DNA of 64,000 bases from Streptomyces tailanensis (GCF_008386495.1 NZ_VTHJ01000030.1:1-64000); one strand, 5' to 3'. Shown: positions 40,647 through 50,132, numbered from the stretch's first letter. Notes: generated by a model not told the origin, from the sequence alone. Numbers and translations are program-made.

Positions 40647-41381
40647 CTACCCGACCAGCGAGACGTTCGAACCCTTCACCGTGATCTCCACGCCGTCCGA
40701 CGCCGCCTCGACCTTGTCGAGCTTGATGCCGCCGGGGAGGTCGTCGATGGCCTGCTGGAAGTCGGTGATCGAGCGGACGGCGTTCTCGGCGAGGTCGGCG
40801 CCGCCGAGGTCGGGCAGGGAGTCGGCGCGCACCTCGACGGTGTCGTCCTTGACGCTCACCGTGCTGAGGACGGAGAAGGTCTTCTTGCCGAGGATCGGGA
40901 TGTCGAGCTCGATCGCGACCTTGGTCTTGCCGTTGCCGCCGTCGGAGAGGCCCACGACGCGGGCGGTGGTGCCGGGGGCGACGTCCGTGGGCTCGGACTT
41001 GGCGGCCTTGAGGAGTTCGTCGTACGCGATGGTCGCGGTGCCGGTGGCGCTGGCGGCGGTGGCGGAGCTGTAGTCGGAGGAGAACGCGACGCCGCGCATG
41101 TTCGCCTTCAGGTCGGCGATACGGATGCTCTCGTCGGCGTTGCCCGTGGGGGCCTCGTAGTCCGCGATGCCGACCTCGACGTCGTCCAGCTCGCCGCTCG
41201 CGACCTGGGTGAGGAACGGGAAGCCGTTGATCGACACGTCCGGCGTGTCGGCCAGGCCCTCGCTGCTCTTCAGCTGCGCCGCCGCCTCGTCCTCGGCGAA
41301 GCCGACGGCGACACGGTCCGCGATCACGAAGAGGCCGCCCAGGATCACGGCGACGATGACAAGTGTTCGCAGTGCGCGCAT
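40647..41381 (-). CDS. DUF2993 (LmeA-like) secreted/anchored protein
   Basis: A 244-residue protein with an N-terminal hydrophobic helix (LRTLVIVAVILGGLFVIADRVAVGF) and the DUF2993 fold: FLTQVASGELDDVEVGIADY, LKANMRGVAFSSDY and SITDFQQAIDDLPGGIKLDKVEA. DUF2993 includes LmeA, involved in mycobacterial lipoarabinomannan processing. In Streptomyces a lipid-related envelope role is only suggested. It is 224 bases upstream of nothing else on this strand; the leader peptide transcript is divergent from its neighbour to the left. Confidence 0.85.
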   Translation of the reverse strand: MRALRTLVIVAVILGGLFVIADRVAVGFAEDEAAAQLKSSEGLADTPDVSINGFPFLTQVASGELDDVEVGIADYEAPTGNADESIRIADLKANMRGVAFSSDYSSATAASATGTATIAYDELLKAAKSEPTDVAPGTTARVVGLSDGGNGKTKVAIELDIPILGKKTFSVLSTVSVKDDTVEVRADSLPDLGGADLAENAVRSITDFQQAIDDLPGGIKLDKVEAASDGVEITVKGSNVSLVG

Positions 41382-41529
41382 GTCTCGGTGTTCCCCACGT
41401 TGTGCGACTCGGCCGGTCGGTCCGTTCCCCGCGAGGGTAATCGCGGGGGTGCGGGGGTGAGGTGCGTTTGTGAGCCTTGTTGATCATCTGTGACAGGGCA
41501 TGGGGTGTCTGCGGTGCGTTTGTCCGTGC

Positions 41530-41672
41530 GGATGGGTGGGGGCTGGTCGCGCAGTTCCCCGCGCCCCCTAAAAGCCAGGGGGCGCCCGCAGGTCTTCAGG
41601 GGCGCGGGGCTCTGTCGATGTGCGGCTCCGCCGCGTGGGCGCGACCAGCCACGAATCACCCGCAGCCGCCAC
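41530..41672. repeat. Dispersed Streptomyces intergenic repeat, copy B
   Basis: The longest copy in the window. It begins ggggctggtcgcgcag, has gcgcccccta...agggggcgc hairpin sequence, then ggggcgcggggctctgtcga and the shared tgtgcggctccgccgcgtgg block and gcgcgaccagcc. The outer ggctggtcgcgc and gcgcgaccagcc are reverse complements and form a long hairpin. The rest of 41382-41529 has no gene. Confidence 0.85.
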
Positions 41673-41694
41673 ACAAACCGCACTCCCCGAGCTC

Positions 41695-42825
41695 TCAGGC
41701 GAGCGCGCGGCCCAGCAAATACACCGCCGGAGCCGCCGCAGTCAGCGGCAAGGCCACCCCCGCCGTGAAGTGCACGAAGCGGGACGGGTAGTCGTACGAG
41801 GCGACTCGGTGGCCGATCAGGGCGCACAGGGCAGCCGCGCCGCCCAGCAGCGCACCCGACGTGCCCAGTTCCGTCGCACCGCCCACGGCGATCCCCGCCC
41901 CCGTCGCCGCCAGCGGCGAGACGACCACCGAGACCGGCGTCGGCAGCGGCAGCGCACGGGCCAGCACCGCCACGGCCACCGCGACCCCGCCCACCGCCAC
42001 CGCGTCCGCCACGGCCGCCAGATACCCGGCCGCGATGATCGACAGCGCCGCCGAGGCGACCGTCGCCATCAGGCCGTACATCCGCTCATCCGGATCCGCG
42101 TGGCTGCGCAGCCCGAGCACGATGCCGAGCAGCACCCACACCCCGAGCGTCCCGAGGATCGCGGCGGGCGCGTGTTCCCGGCCGGCCGCGAAGAGCGCCA
42201 CGTCCGCCGCGAGCGCGCCCGCGAAGGCCAGCACGATGCCCTGCCGGGCCGGCCACATACCGTTCAGCCGGAACCAGCCCGCCGCCGTCACGGCCTGCAG
42301 GATCACCAGGGGTACGGCCAGCGCGTACTCCCCGATCGCCGCCGCGCCCGCCAGCAGCAGGCCCAGTACGGCCGTGATCAGCGCCGGCTGCATCCCCGGC
42401 TCGATGATCGGGGACCGGCCCTCGGCACGGGCGCGCTGGGCGTCGGTGACCCGGGCGTTGCCGGTGAGGGTCGGGGGACCGTAGCCGGGCTCGGGCTGGG
42501 AGACGGGGTCGGCCTGCGACCGGACCTGCGGGTTTGGGTGCGGGTGCGCCTGCGGCTGGGGCTGCGGCTGGACCTGGGCCGCGTACTGGCCGTGCTGCCC
42601 GGCCTGCCCGCCGTACCCGTCCGCCTGCGGCGGCAAGTACGCCGTCTCCGTCACGTTCGCCGCGACCGGCGCCTGCGGCTGCACCTGGGTGTCCCAGGTC
42701 TGGCCCTCCCACTGCTGGGCGTACTGCTGGGCGTGGGCGGCCTGGCTCTCGTCATACCCCTGCCAGTGCGGCTGGGCCGGCTGCGGCTGCTGGTGGGCGT
42801 CGTACCCGTACGGCTGGTTGCTCAT
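41695..42825 (-). CDS. Integral membrane protein with Gln/Pro-rich N-terminus
   Basis: A 376-residue protein. The first 115 residues are Gln/Pro/His-rich and disordered (QPQPAQPHWQGYDESQ ..., VQPQPQPQAHPHPNPQ), and the rest holds about nine hydrophobic segments (ALITAVLGLLLAGAAAIGEY, ALAVPLVILQAVTAAG, GVWVLLGIVLGL and others). The start is uncertain: ATG 42825 or GTG 42840, which overlaps the MoaD-like gene stop. No family recognised. Confidence 0.75.
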   Translation of the reverse strand: MSNQPYGYDAHQQPQPAQPHWQGYDESQAAHAQQYAQQWEGQTWDTQVQPQAPVAANVTETAYLPPQADGYGGQAGQHGQYAAQVQPQPQPQAHPHPNPQVRSQADPVSQPEPGYGPPTLTGNARVTDAQRARAEGRSPIIEPGMQPALITAVLGLLLAGAAAIGEYALAVPLVILQAVTAAGWFRLNGMWPARQGIVLAFAGALAADVALFAAGREHAPAAILGTLGVWVLLGIVLGLRSHADPDERMYGLMATVASAALSIIAAGYLAAVADAVAVGGVAVAVAVLARALPLPTPVSVVVSPLAATGAGIAVGGATELGTSGALLGGAAALCALIGHRVASYDYPSRFVHFTAGVALPLTAAAPAVYLLGRALA

Positions 42826-42836
42826 GATGTTGGGGG

Positions 42837-43091
42837 TCACCCTCCTGCGAACGGCGGGAGCACCTCGACCGTGCCGCCCTCGGCCAGACGTACCGTCTCA
42901 TGTTCACGGAGGCCCACGGGGTTTCCGTCGACGAGGAACGAGCATCGGAGCAGTACGCGGACGAGGTCGCCGGGGTGGCGCTCGCGGGCTGCGGCGAGGG
43001 CCTCGGCGAGAGTGGTCGCGTCGTACGGCTCCTCGGCGACGCCGGCTGCGGATCTGGCGGCGGCCCAGTAGCGGACGGTGCCCTTTGGCAT
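42837..43091 (-). CDS. MoaD/ThiS-like sulfur-carrier protein
   Basis: An 84-residue ubiquitin-like protein ending in the Gly-Gly needed for thiocarboxylate formation (VEVLPPFAGG). Internal pattern GTVRYWAAARSAAGV, VRVLLRCSFLVDGNPV and ETVRLAEGGTVEVLPPF is MoaD-like. Whether it serves molybdopterin, thiamine or another cofactor cannot be told; the nearby genes do not say. Coupled to the following membrane protein by overlap if that gene starts at GTG. Confidence 0.8.
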   Translation of the reverse strand: MPKGTVRYWAAARSAAGVAEEPYDATTLAEALAAARERHPGDLVRVLLRCSFLVDGNPVGLREHETVRLAEGGTVEVLPPFAGG

Positions 43092-43416
43092 CTGCGTTCC
43101 TCTGGATTAGTCGTGACGGGCATCAGGCTCACCAATCGGATTAGCGATCCGTGGTGCCCCTGTGACAGACTGTCATACGCACGCCCGGCGCCCAGGCGAC
43201 GTCGGGCACCCTCCTCGGTCCTATAGCTGTGCAGGCTGGGCCGACCAGCGTCCGGAGGGACGTGCCACGCGGGCTGACGGTTCGTCCGTAAGCACCAGGG
43301 CACGAGGGCGATTGGCTCACACCTTACGCAACGCTCAGGGTCACTGAGCCAGTCAGAGACGCTACGGGGGACCCGGCGATTGCAGCCCCGCGCCTCTTTA
43401 CGGGGCGCGACCCCGG
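43092..43416. other. Intergenic region, 325 bases
   Basis: No gene seen. There is a small inverted repeat tgacagactgtca (about 43151-43163) that could be an operator, and the end has a GC-rich hairpin (gcgccccgata... inside 43385-43430) that may terminate the minus-strand hydrolase gene. No tRNA or riboswitch is recognisable. Confidence 0.5.
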
Positions 43417-44304
43417 CTATCGGGGCGCGGCCGCCTTCACCAGCCACTCCCCCATCCGCTCCAGCAGTTCCTCCCCCGCCGCGTTCTCCGCGTGCCCCAT
43501 CCCGCGCTCCAGCCACAGCTCCCCGTTCTCGCCGGCGGCGTCCGCCAGCATCTCGGGGTGGTCGACCGGGAAGTAGCCGTCGCGGTCGCCGTGGACGATG
43601 AGGAGGGGGGTCGGGGCGATCAGGGGGACCGACTCCACCGGCGACAGGGGCACCGGGTTCCAGTCGCGGTGGTGGATACGGGTGCGGAAGCCGTAGCGGC
43701 CCACGAGGCGGCCGGCGGGGCGGGTGACGAGCCAGTGGACGCGGCGCATGGGGGCCGTGCCCCGGTAGTACCAGCGGGCGGGGGCACTCACCGAAACCAC
43801 CGCGTCGGCTCCGTCGGGCAGCGCCGCGTGCCGCAGCACCACCGAGCCGCCCATCGAGAACCCGACCGTGGCCACGCGCGCGTGCCCGAGTTCCCGGGCC
43901 CAGCGCACCGCCGCCGCCACGTCGAGCACCTCCCGGTCGCCGACCGTCGAGTGGCCGCCCGATCTGCCGTGACCGCGGAAGGAGAACGTCACGACGGCCC
44001 CGTACCGGGCGAGCGTCCCGGCCACCCGCCGGACGTGCGGGCGGTCCACGTCACCCGTGAACCCATGTGCGACGACGACCGCGAGATGGCCTGCGGATGG
44101 ACTCCCGGTGTCGGCGGAACGGTCATGGGAGCCGTCGTATACAACCGCCCCCGGGTCGTATGCGGCCTCGATATTCACCCCGTCGTCAGTGGTCAGAAAC
44201 CTTCGCAAACGGCTCCGGTACGGGCGGGAAGAGGTTCGATCGGCCGTCTCGGAGTTCGGAATGTCGAAAGATCGCGTCACATGCCCTGCCGGACCAGCAC
44301 TCAT
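43417..44304 (-). CDS. Alpha/beta-fold hydrolase
   Basis: A 295-residue serine hydrolase. Oxyanion-hole region VVVAHGFTGDVDRPHV, nucleophile elbow TVGFSMGGSVV, catalytic Asp in VHGDRDGYFPVDHPEML and His in ERGMGHAENAAG. Substrate unknown. The chosen ATG 44304 removes an unlikely 350-residue N-terminal extension that runs antisense to glnR. It diverges from glnR. Confidence 0.88.
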   Translation of the reverse strand: MSAGPAGHVTRSFDIPNSETADRTSSRPYRSRLRRFLTTDDGVNIEAAYDPGAVVYDGSHDRSADTGSPSAGHLAVVVAHGFTGDVDRPHVRRVAGTLARYGAVVTFSFRGHGRSGGHSTVGDREVLDVAAAVRWARELGHARVATVGFSMGGSVVLRHAALPDGADAVVSVSAPARWYYRGTAPMRRVHWLVTRPAGRLVGRYGFRTRIHHRDWNPVPLSPVESVPLIAPTPLLIVHGDRDGYFPVDHPEMLADAAGENGELWLERGMGHAENAAGEELLERMGEWLVKAAAPR

Positions 44305-44484
44305 GTGGGCTATTCTGCTCGACAGAGGACTCGGGCAACGTAGCCCCCGGGTCCTTTTGTGCTTTCGGAAGCGTTGTATACGAAGCGGGAAACAGCAGGT
44401 GACCGCAGGTGTACGGGGCCCCGGGATCGCAGAGTAGTTCCGTACCGCACACGTCCTCGCAGGGACCGAGGAGGAACCAGACGT

Positions 44485-45264
44485 ATGAGTTCTCTGCTGC
44501 TCCTGACCAATGCCCTCCAGCCGTCGACGGAGGTGCTGCCGGCCCTCGGCCTGCTGCTGCACAACGTGCGCGTGGCTCCGGCGGAAGGCCCCGCCCTCGT
44601 CGACACCCCGGGTGCCGACGTCATCCTCATCGACGGCCGCCGTGACCTCCCGCAGGTCCGCAGCCTGTGCCAGCTTCTGCGCTCGACCGGCCCCGGCTGT
44701 CCTCTCATCCTCGTCGTCACGGAGGGCGGGCTCGCCGCCGTCACCGCCGACTGGGGCATCGACGACGTACTGCTGGACACCGCGGGCCCTGCCGAGGTCG
44801 AGGCGCGGCTGCGGCTGGCCATGGGCCGGCAGCAGATCGTCAACGACGACTCCCCCATGGAGATCCGCAACGGCGACCTCTCGGTCGACGAGGCGACGTA
44901 CAGCGCGAAGCTGAAGGGCCGGGTCCTCGACCTCACCTTCAAGGAGTTCGAGCTCCTGAAGTACCTGGCCCAGCACCCCGGCCGGGTCTTCACCCGCGCG
45001 CAGCTCCTCCAGGAGGTCTGGGGGTACGACTACTTCGGTGGCACGCGCACGGTCGACGTCCACGTACGGCGGCTGCGGGCCAAGCTCGGACCCGAGCACG
45101 AGTCGCTGATCGGGACCGTCCGGAACGTGGGTTATCGATTCGTTACGCCGGAGAAGGCGGACCGCTCGGGCGACGACACGAAGGCCAAGGCGGGGTCCGC
45201 AAAGCCGGAGGATGCGGACGAGACGGCGGCGCTGGACACCGCCGAGGTCGCGGCCGACGCGTGA
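44485..45264 (+). CDS. glnR: GlnR nitrogen-regulation response regulator
   Basis: An OmpR-type regulator that activates ammonium-assimilation genes (glnA, amtB, glnK) under nitrogen limitation. The 259 residues match S. coelicolor GlnR: SSLLLLTNALQPSTEVLPALG, an atypical receiver with Asp50 (DVILIDGRRDLP) and no usual acidic pocket, so it is not controlled by phosphorylation, and the DNA-binding winged helix with LDLTFKEFELLKYLAQHPGRV. A RBS (gaggagg) precedes ATG 44485. The last 40 residues are a charged tail. Confidence 0.96.
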   Translation: MSSLLLLTNALQPSTEVLPALGLLLHNVRVAPAEGPALVDTPGADVILIDGRRDLPQVRSLCQLLRSTGPGCPLILVVTEGGLAAVTADWGIDDVLLDTAGPAEVEARLRLAMGRQQIVNDDSPMEIRNGDLSVDEATYSAKLKGRVLDLTFKEFELLKYLAQHPGRVFTRAQLLQEVWGYDYFGGTRTVDVHVRRLRAKLGPEHESLIGTVRNVGYRFVTPEKADRSGDDTKAKAGSAKPEDADETAALDTAEVAADA

Positions 45265-45358
45265 CCGGCGCCGCCGCCGGGCGGCGTACGCACGGGTAAC
45301 CCACAGGGACGCCCCGTACGCCCTGCCCAGCGGCGGTCCATCCGCGTAGACTCCGCGC

Positions 45359-46381
45359 GTGGCCAAGGTGACTCGGGATGATGTGGCGCGACTTGCGGGT
45401 ACTTCCACCGCCGTCGTCAGCTATGTCATCAACAACGGACCCCGGCCGGTCGCCCCGGCCACGCGCGAGCGTGTCCTCGCCGCCATCAAGGAACTGGGGT
45501 ACCGGCCCGACCGGGTCGCCCAGGCCATGGCGTCACGGCGTACCGAGCTCATAGGTCTGATCGTCCCGGACGCGCGTCAGCCGTTCTTCGGCGAGATGGC
45601 GCACGCGGTCGAACAGGCGGCCGCCGAGCGCGGCAAGATGGTCCTCGTCGGGAACTCCGACTACGTCGCCGAGCGTGAGGTCCACTATCTGCGGGCGTTC
45701 CTCGGTATGCGGGTCTCCGGGCTGATCCTCGTCAGCCACGCGCTCAATGACAACGCTGCCGCCGAGATAGAGGCGTGGGACGCCCGGGTCGTGCTGATGC
45801 ACGAGCGGCCCGAGGCGATCGACGACGTCGCCGTGGTGACCGACGACCTGGGCGGCGCGCGGCTGGCGGTGCGGCATCTGCTGTCGCACGGGCACGCGTA
45901 TGTGGCCTGTATGGGTGGCATCGCCGAGACGCCGCTGGTCGGTGACCCCGTCTCCGACCACGTCGAGGGATGGCGTCGGGCGATGGACGAGGCCGGGATC
46001 TCCACGGAGGGGCGCCTGTTCCAGGCGCCGTACAACCGGTACGACGCGTACAACGTGGCGCTGGAGCTGCTCTCCGGGCCGGATCGTCCGCCGGCGATCT
46101 TCTGTTCCACCGACGACCAGGCCATCGGTGTGCTGCGGGCCGCGCGTGAGCTTCGTATCGAGGTGCCGTCGGAGTTGGCGGTGGCCGGGTTCGACGACGT
46201 GAAGGAGGCGGCGCTGACGGATCCGCCGCTGACGACTGTCGCGACGGACCGTACGGGGATGGCTCGGGCCGCGGTGGATCTGGTGCTGGATGACGGGCTT
46301 CGGGTGGCGGGGTCGCGGAGCGAGCGGGTGAAGCTGTTTCCGTCGAAGCTGGTCGCGCGGCGGTCTTGCGGGTGCGAGTAG
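45359..46381 (+). CDS. LacI-family transcriptional regulator
   Basis: A 340-residue regulator. The helix-turn-helix reads VTRDDVARLAGTSTAVVSYVINNGPRPVAPATRERVLAAIKELGY, and the C-terminal sugar-binding-like domain has GLIVPDARQPFFGEMA and AVAGFDDVKEAALTDPPLTTV. GTG 45359 starts without RBS; a -10-like tagact lies about 9 bases upstream, so the mRNA may be leaderless. In S. coelicolor a LacI gene sits next to glnR as well. Effector unknown. Confidence 0.92.
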   Translation: MAKVTRDDVARLAGTSTAVVSYVINNGPRPVAPATRERVLAAIKELGYRPDRVAQAMASRRTELIGLIVPDARQPFFGEMAHAVEQAAAERGKMVLVGNSDYVAEREVHYLRAFLGMRVSGLILVSHALNDNAAAEIEAWDARVVLMHERPEAIDDVAVVTDDLGGARLAVRHLLSHGHAYVACMGGIAETPLVGDPVSDHVEGWRRAMDEAGISTEGRLFQAPYNRYDAYNVALELLSGPDRPPAIFCSTDDQAIGVLRAARELRIEVPSELAVAGFDDVKEAALTDPPLTTVATDRTGMARAAVDLVLDDGLRVAGSRSERVKLFPSKLVARRSCGCE

Positions 46382-46430
46382 CTTCCAGCGGCTGCGAGTA
46401 GGGCGCCGTAGGGGCTTGGGTTCGTTTTCG

Positions 46431-46506
46431 GCCGCGGGTGCGTTGTGGCTTGTCGCGCCCACGCGGCGGAGCCGCACACTGATACCGCCCCGCGCCCCTT
46501 AAGAGC
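46431..46506. repeat. Dispersed Streptomyces intergenic repeat, copy C (inverted)
   Basis: Reverse strand of the shared block: ccacgcggcggagccgcaca and ccgccccgcgcccctta. It lies between the convergent LacI gene and trypsin-like gene, alongside a terminator hairpin. Confidence 0.85.
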
Positions 46507-46536
46507 ATGGGGTTGCCCTCGCTCCTCAAGCGCGAC

Positions 46537-46572
46537 AAGGCCCGCGCCCCGAGAAGTCGGGGTGCGGGCCTT
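46537..46572. terminator. 16-bp hairpin between convergent genes
   Basis: aaggcccgcgccccga (46537-46552) pairs with tcggggtgcgggcctt (46557-46572) with one G-T wobble, around gaag. It is followed by gctgtgat. It can end both the LacI and trypsin transcripts. Confidence 0.8.
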
Positions 46573-46588
46573 GCTGTGATCGGTGGTC

Positions 46589-48340
46589 CTAGAACAGCGC
46601 GTTGTACTGGTTGTAACCCGTGCCCAGCTTGATTCTGCTGCCGAACAGGGACGTCGACGCCTTGTTCGTGCCCGGGTAGAGCCAGAGGGTGCCGCCGGAG
46701 TCGCGGGTCATGACGTCGGCGATGGCGTCGCCCGTTACGTCGCCGTTCGTGACGTAGGACGTGAACTTCCAGCCCGTGCGGGCCTTGATGCGCGGCGACC
46801 AAGGGGACGATGCCTTGCCGGTGCCCCGGTAGAGGTAGAGCGTGGCGTCGGAGGCGCGGACCAGGAGGTCGGGCTTGCCGTCGCCGGAGAGGTCGCCGCG
46901 GCCGAGGAGTTTGGCGCCCTTCCAGGCACCGGAGACGACCTTGATCTTGCTGTTGAACTGGCCGTTGCCCTTGCCCGGGTAGAGGTAGACCGAGCCCGAG
47001 GAGTCGAGAGCGAGGAGGTCGGGGCGGGCGTCGCCCGTCATGTCGCCGGGGATGGCGTAGGACTTGTAGCCACCCCAGACGGAGCTGATCTGCATCCAGG
47101 TCCACTCCCAGGTGGAGTGGCTCATGTAGCTGCGGTACAGCTTGCCGTCGTTCTTGTCCCGGATGATCAGGTCCTGGTAGAAGTCCCGGTCCAGGTCGGC
47201 CTGCATGCCCCAGCTCGCGTTCTGCCAGCCGTTGCCCTGGTAGTCCCGGGTCGCCAGCGACGTGCCCTTGCTCGCCTGCAGGAAGAGGCCCCCGGAGGGC
47301 GTGCGGGCGAGGAGGTCGGCGCGGCCGTCGTACGTCAGGTCCGTGTCGTCGATGCGCGGCTGGGCGGCCCAGGTGTACGAGGAGACCTTGGTGAACACGG
47401 GGTAGGCGCCCTTGGCGACACAGCCCGAGACGCCCCAGGAGACGATGCCGACAACCTTGCCGCCGACGACCAGAGGGCCGCCGGAGTCACCGTTGCAGGT
47501 GCTGGTCGTACCGTCGTTGCCGCCGGAGGCCGGCGTGCCGGCGCAGACCATGGAGCCCTCGGCGAAGTAGTCCGTGCCGAGGATCGACTTCATGGCGCTG
47601 TCGCAGGTCGCGTCCTTGACCAGAGGCAGCGTGGCCTTCTTCAGGTTCGCGGCCAGCTCGCCGCCGGAGGAGGTCACGCCCCAGCCGTACACCGTGCCCT
47701 TGGTGCCGGCTGTGTAGAGCGCGCTGTCGTTGGACGCGGCCAGCGGCAGCCACTTCTGGTCCAGCGGGCGGTCCAGGGTGAGGACGGCGACGTCGTTCCT
47801 GATGGTGTCGTCGTCGTACTTCGGGTGCTCCCACTTCCGCAGGACGCCCGCGACCGTGCCGGTGGTGTCGTCGTACAGGCCCGTCGCGCCGGCCAGGACG
47901 GCACCGTTCGCGACCCAGTCCAGGCCCACGGTGCAGTGGGCGGCGGTGAGGACCTTGTTCGGGGCGACGAGCGTGCCACCGCAGAAGTAGCCCTCCTCGG
48001 TGGCGGGGTCGTAGTACGCGAGCTGGACCATCCAGGGGGCGGAGGAGATCGTCGTCTCGCTGCCGCCGATGATGTAGGAGGAGCGGGTCGGGGCGTCGGC
48101 GGAGCCCTCGTCGGATTCGGTGGACTCGTCCGTGGTCTGGCTCGCCTGGTCCTTCGCCGCCTTGGTCACGCGTTCGCGGAGTTCCTCGGCGGAGGCCTTG
48201 GGCGCGGCGGGCTGGTCGAGGGTGACGGTGGGCTGGGTCGGCTCGTCGGCCGCCGTCGCGGGCTGCGCCGCGAGTACGCCGACACCGCTCAGCGCGAGCG
48301 CGAGCGTGGCGGCGGGAAGTGCCTTGAGGGCACGTATCAC
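46589..48340 (-). CDS. Secreted trypsin-like serine protease with FG-GAP/VCBS repeats
   Basis: A 583-residue exported protease. A signal peptide (ALKALPAATLALALSGVGVLAAQPATA) and an acidic linker precede the S1 domain with IIGGSETTISSAPWMVQL, LTAAHCTVG (His), NDVAVLTLDRPL (Asp) and CNGDSGGPLVV (Ser). After about residue 330 come repeated VCBS/FG-GAP-like blades (DLLARTPSGGLFLQ, DLLALDSSGSVYLYPGKG, DLLVRASDATLYLYRGTG, DVMTRDSGGTLWLYPGTN). Substrate unknown; the blades may bind protein or wall. It lies between LacI and HtrA genes. Confidence 0.93.
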   Translation of the reverse strand: MIRALKALPAATLALALSGVGVLAAQPATAADEPTQPTVTLDQPAAPKASAEELRERVTKAAKDQASQTTDESTESDEGSADAPTRSSYIIGGSETTISSAPWMVQLAYYDPATEEGYFCGGTLVAPNKVLTAAHCTVGLDWVANGAVLAGATGLYDDTTGTVAGVLRKWEHPKYDDDTIRNDVAVLTLDRPLDQKWLPLAASNDSALYTAGTKGTVYGWGVTSSGGELAANLKKATLPLVKDATCDSAMKSILGTDYFAEGSMVCAGTPASGGNDGTTSTCNGDSGGPLVVGGKVVGIVSWGVSGCVAKGAYPVFTKVSSYTWAAQPRIDDTDLTYDGRADLLARTPSGGLFLQASKGTSLATRDYQGNGWQNASWGMQADLDRDFYQDLIIRDKNDGKLYRSYMSHSTWEWTWMQISSVWGGYKSYAIPGDMTGDARPDLLALDSSGSVYLYPGKGNGQFNSKIKVVSGAWKGAKLLGRGDLSGDGKPDLLVRASDATLYLYRGTGKASSPWSPRIKARTGWKFTSYVTNGDVTGDAIADVMTRDSGGTLWLYPGTNKASTSLFGSRIKLGTGYNQYNALF

Positions 48341-48659
48341 TCAGGGCTCCTGGGGTGCGTGGATGACGTAGGAGGCCCGAGAAGGGCGTACGACGCCGAC
48401 CACCCCGACGAACACGGGTTGTACCGCGGAGCCCCCCTCCGGCGCGGTGATCGTAGGCCCCGTACGTCACGCCGTACACAGGAATCACAGGAGTCGGACA
48501 AGTATTCGGAGGCTGCGTTCCTGTGCATCACCTCACAGCCACCCTTTGTTTCCCTGACCTGCGGGAGCCGGGCGCCTTTATTCGGTGCGAACGAGGTTCT
48601 GGGGGGCTTCTCAGGGAGCACTCAGGAAGGTCTCATGGTCGCGCTGCAAGCTCTGAGTC
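48341..48659. other. Intergenic region between divergent protease genes
   Basis: 319 bases containing the divergent promoters of the trypsin-like and HtrA-like genes. It has a modest AT content with ttccctgacctgcg-like sequence, but no strong repeat and no recognisable operator. No gene is seen. Confidence 0.5.
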
Positions 48660-49787
48660 ATGACCGAGAGCCTCCGCCGCAGCGGCGAGTACGAGAACCC
48701 CTTCCAGGGTCAGCAGCAGCACTCCGGGTACGCCGAGGGCGAGACCCAGCAGCAGCCCGCGTACCTCCAGCAGCAGCACGCCTCCGCCCCGGTGAACCCG
48801 GTGAACCCGGAGTGGCCGCCTCCGCCGTCGTACCAGCCGCCGGCCGCCGCTGCCCCGGAGGCAGCCGCCACCCCGGAGGTCGCCGCTCCGGCCCCCGCGC
48901 CCGCTCCGAAGAAGCGCGCCCGAGGCCCGCTCGCCCTCCTCGCGGCCGTGGCGATCGTCGCGGCGGCGATAGGCGGCGGTACGGCGTACGGCATCCAGGA
49001 GCTGACCGGCTCGGACACCGTCGCCGCCAGCTCCACCAGCACCAGCGTGGTGCCGACCAGCCAGAAGGGCACGGTCTCCGGGGTCGCCACGGCGGTCAGC
49101 CCGAGCATCGTGGAGATCAGCGCCAGTTCGAGCGCGGGTGAGTCCACCGGTTCCGGCGTGATCATCACCAGCGACGGCGAGATCATCACCAACAACCATG
49201 TGATCTCCGGCGCCTCCGAGATCAAGGTGACGACGAGCGACGGCAAGTCGTACACCGCCGAGGTCGTCGGCACCGACAGCAAGAAGGACCTCGCCCTCAT
49301 CAAGCTCCAGGACGCCTCCGGTCTGAAGGCGGCGACGCTGGGCGACTCCGACGCGGTCAAGGTCGGCGACGAGGTCGTGGCGATCGGCTCCCCCGAGGGC
49401 CTGACCGGCACGGTGACCAGCGGCATCGTCTCCGCGCTCGACCGTGACGTCACCGTCTCGACGGAGGAGAGCCAGGGCCAGCAGCAACAGCAGGGCGGCG
49501 GCGGGCAGTGGCCGTTCGAGTTCGGCGGCCAGCAGTTCAACGGCGACACCGGTTCGTCCACGACGACGTACAAGGCCCTCCAGACCGACGCGTCCCTCAA
49601 CCCCGGCAACTCCGGCGGCGCCCTCATCGACATGAACGGCAACATCATCGGCATCAACTCCGCGATGTACTCCGCCTCCGACGCCACCTCCTCCTCCAGC
49701 GCCGGCAGCGTCGGCCTCGGCTTCGCCATCCCGATCAACACCGTCAAGTCCGACCTGAGCACGCTGCGGGCGGGCGGCTCGGACTGA
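48660..49787 (+). CDS. HtrA/DegP-like (S1C) serine protease without PDZ
   Basis: A 375-residue membrane-anchored protease. The N-terminal cytosolic part is Gln/Pro-rich (QGQQQHSGYAEGETQQQPAY), one membrane helix follows (GPLALLAAVAIVAAAIGGGTAYG), then the trypsin-like domain with TNNHVISGA (His), KKDLALIKL (Asp) and NPGNSGGALIDM (Ser). The chain ends soon after the protease domain, so no PDZ is present, matching some Streptomyces homologues. Likely role in envelope protein quality control. It is followed by the two-component pair. Confidence 0.92.
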   Translation: MTESLRRSGEYENPFQGQQQHSGYAEGETQQQPAYLQQQHASAPVNPVNPEWPPPPSYQPPAAAAPEAAATPEVAAPAPAPAPKKRARGPLALLAAVAIVAAAIGGGTAYGIQELTGSDTVAASSTSTSVVPTSQKGTVSGVATAVSPSIVEISASSSAGESTGSGVIITSDGEIITNNHVISGASEIKVTTSDGKSYTAEVVGTDSKKDLALIKLQDASGLKAATLGDSDAVKVGDEVVAIGSPEGLTGTVTSGIVSALDRDVTVSTEESQGQQQQQGGGGQWPFEFGGQQFNGDTGSSTTTYKALQTDASLNPGNSGGALIDMNGNIIGINSAMYSASDATSSSSAGSVGLGFAIPINTVKSDLSTLRAGGSD

Positions 49788-49830
49788 CACCGGCCGACAG
49801 CTGACCCTTCTTCCGACCTTGGAGGTCGAA

Positions 49831-50046
49831 ATGATCAAGCAGGTCTCGATCAAGCAGGTCTCGATTCAGCAGGTCTCACACGACGTCGTGACCGCCGGCG
49901 ACCCGGCCGGACTGCGCCTCGCCCTCGCGGTGGCGGCCGAACTGCACCCGCCGGTGACCCGAGCCCCCGAGGTGGCGTCGGTCGCTCGCGCGACGGCGCG
50001 CCGCAACACAGCGGCCCGGCTGCACCGCCGTACGGTACGCAACTGA
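49831..50046 (+). CDS. Small repetitive hypothetical protein
   Basis: A 71-residue protein opening with three near-repeats, IKQVSIKQVSIQQVS (codon-level repeats of aagcaggtctcgat), then an Arg-rich tail. ATG 49831 follows ggagg. No family is recognised, and the repeat suggests recent expansion. Its position after the protease gene and before the response regulator hints at linkage with the two-component system. Confidence 0.55.
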   Translation: MIKQVSIKQVSIQQVSHDVVTAGDPAGLRLALAVAAELHPPVTRAPEVASVARATARRNTAARLHRRTVRN

Positions 50047-50132
50047 TCCTTATCCCCCGGCCCTGGAACGTGCGAGGCTGAGGACCAGCCAAGACCACGT
50101 CACGTCCCACACTCCCGAGGAACGAAAACACC

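Noticed and set aside
43417..45408. Long fusion of hydrolase with sequence antisense to glnR
   Set aside because: The hydrolase starts at 44304; the extension lies antisense to glnR and has no family match.
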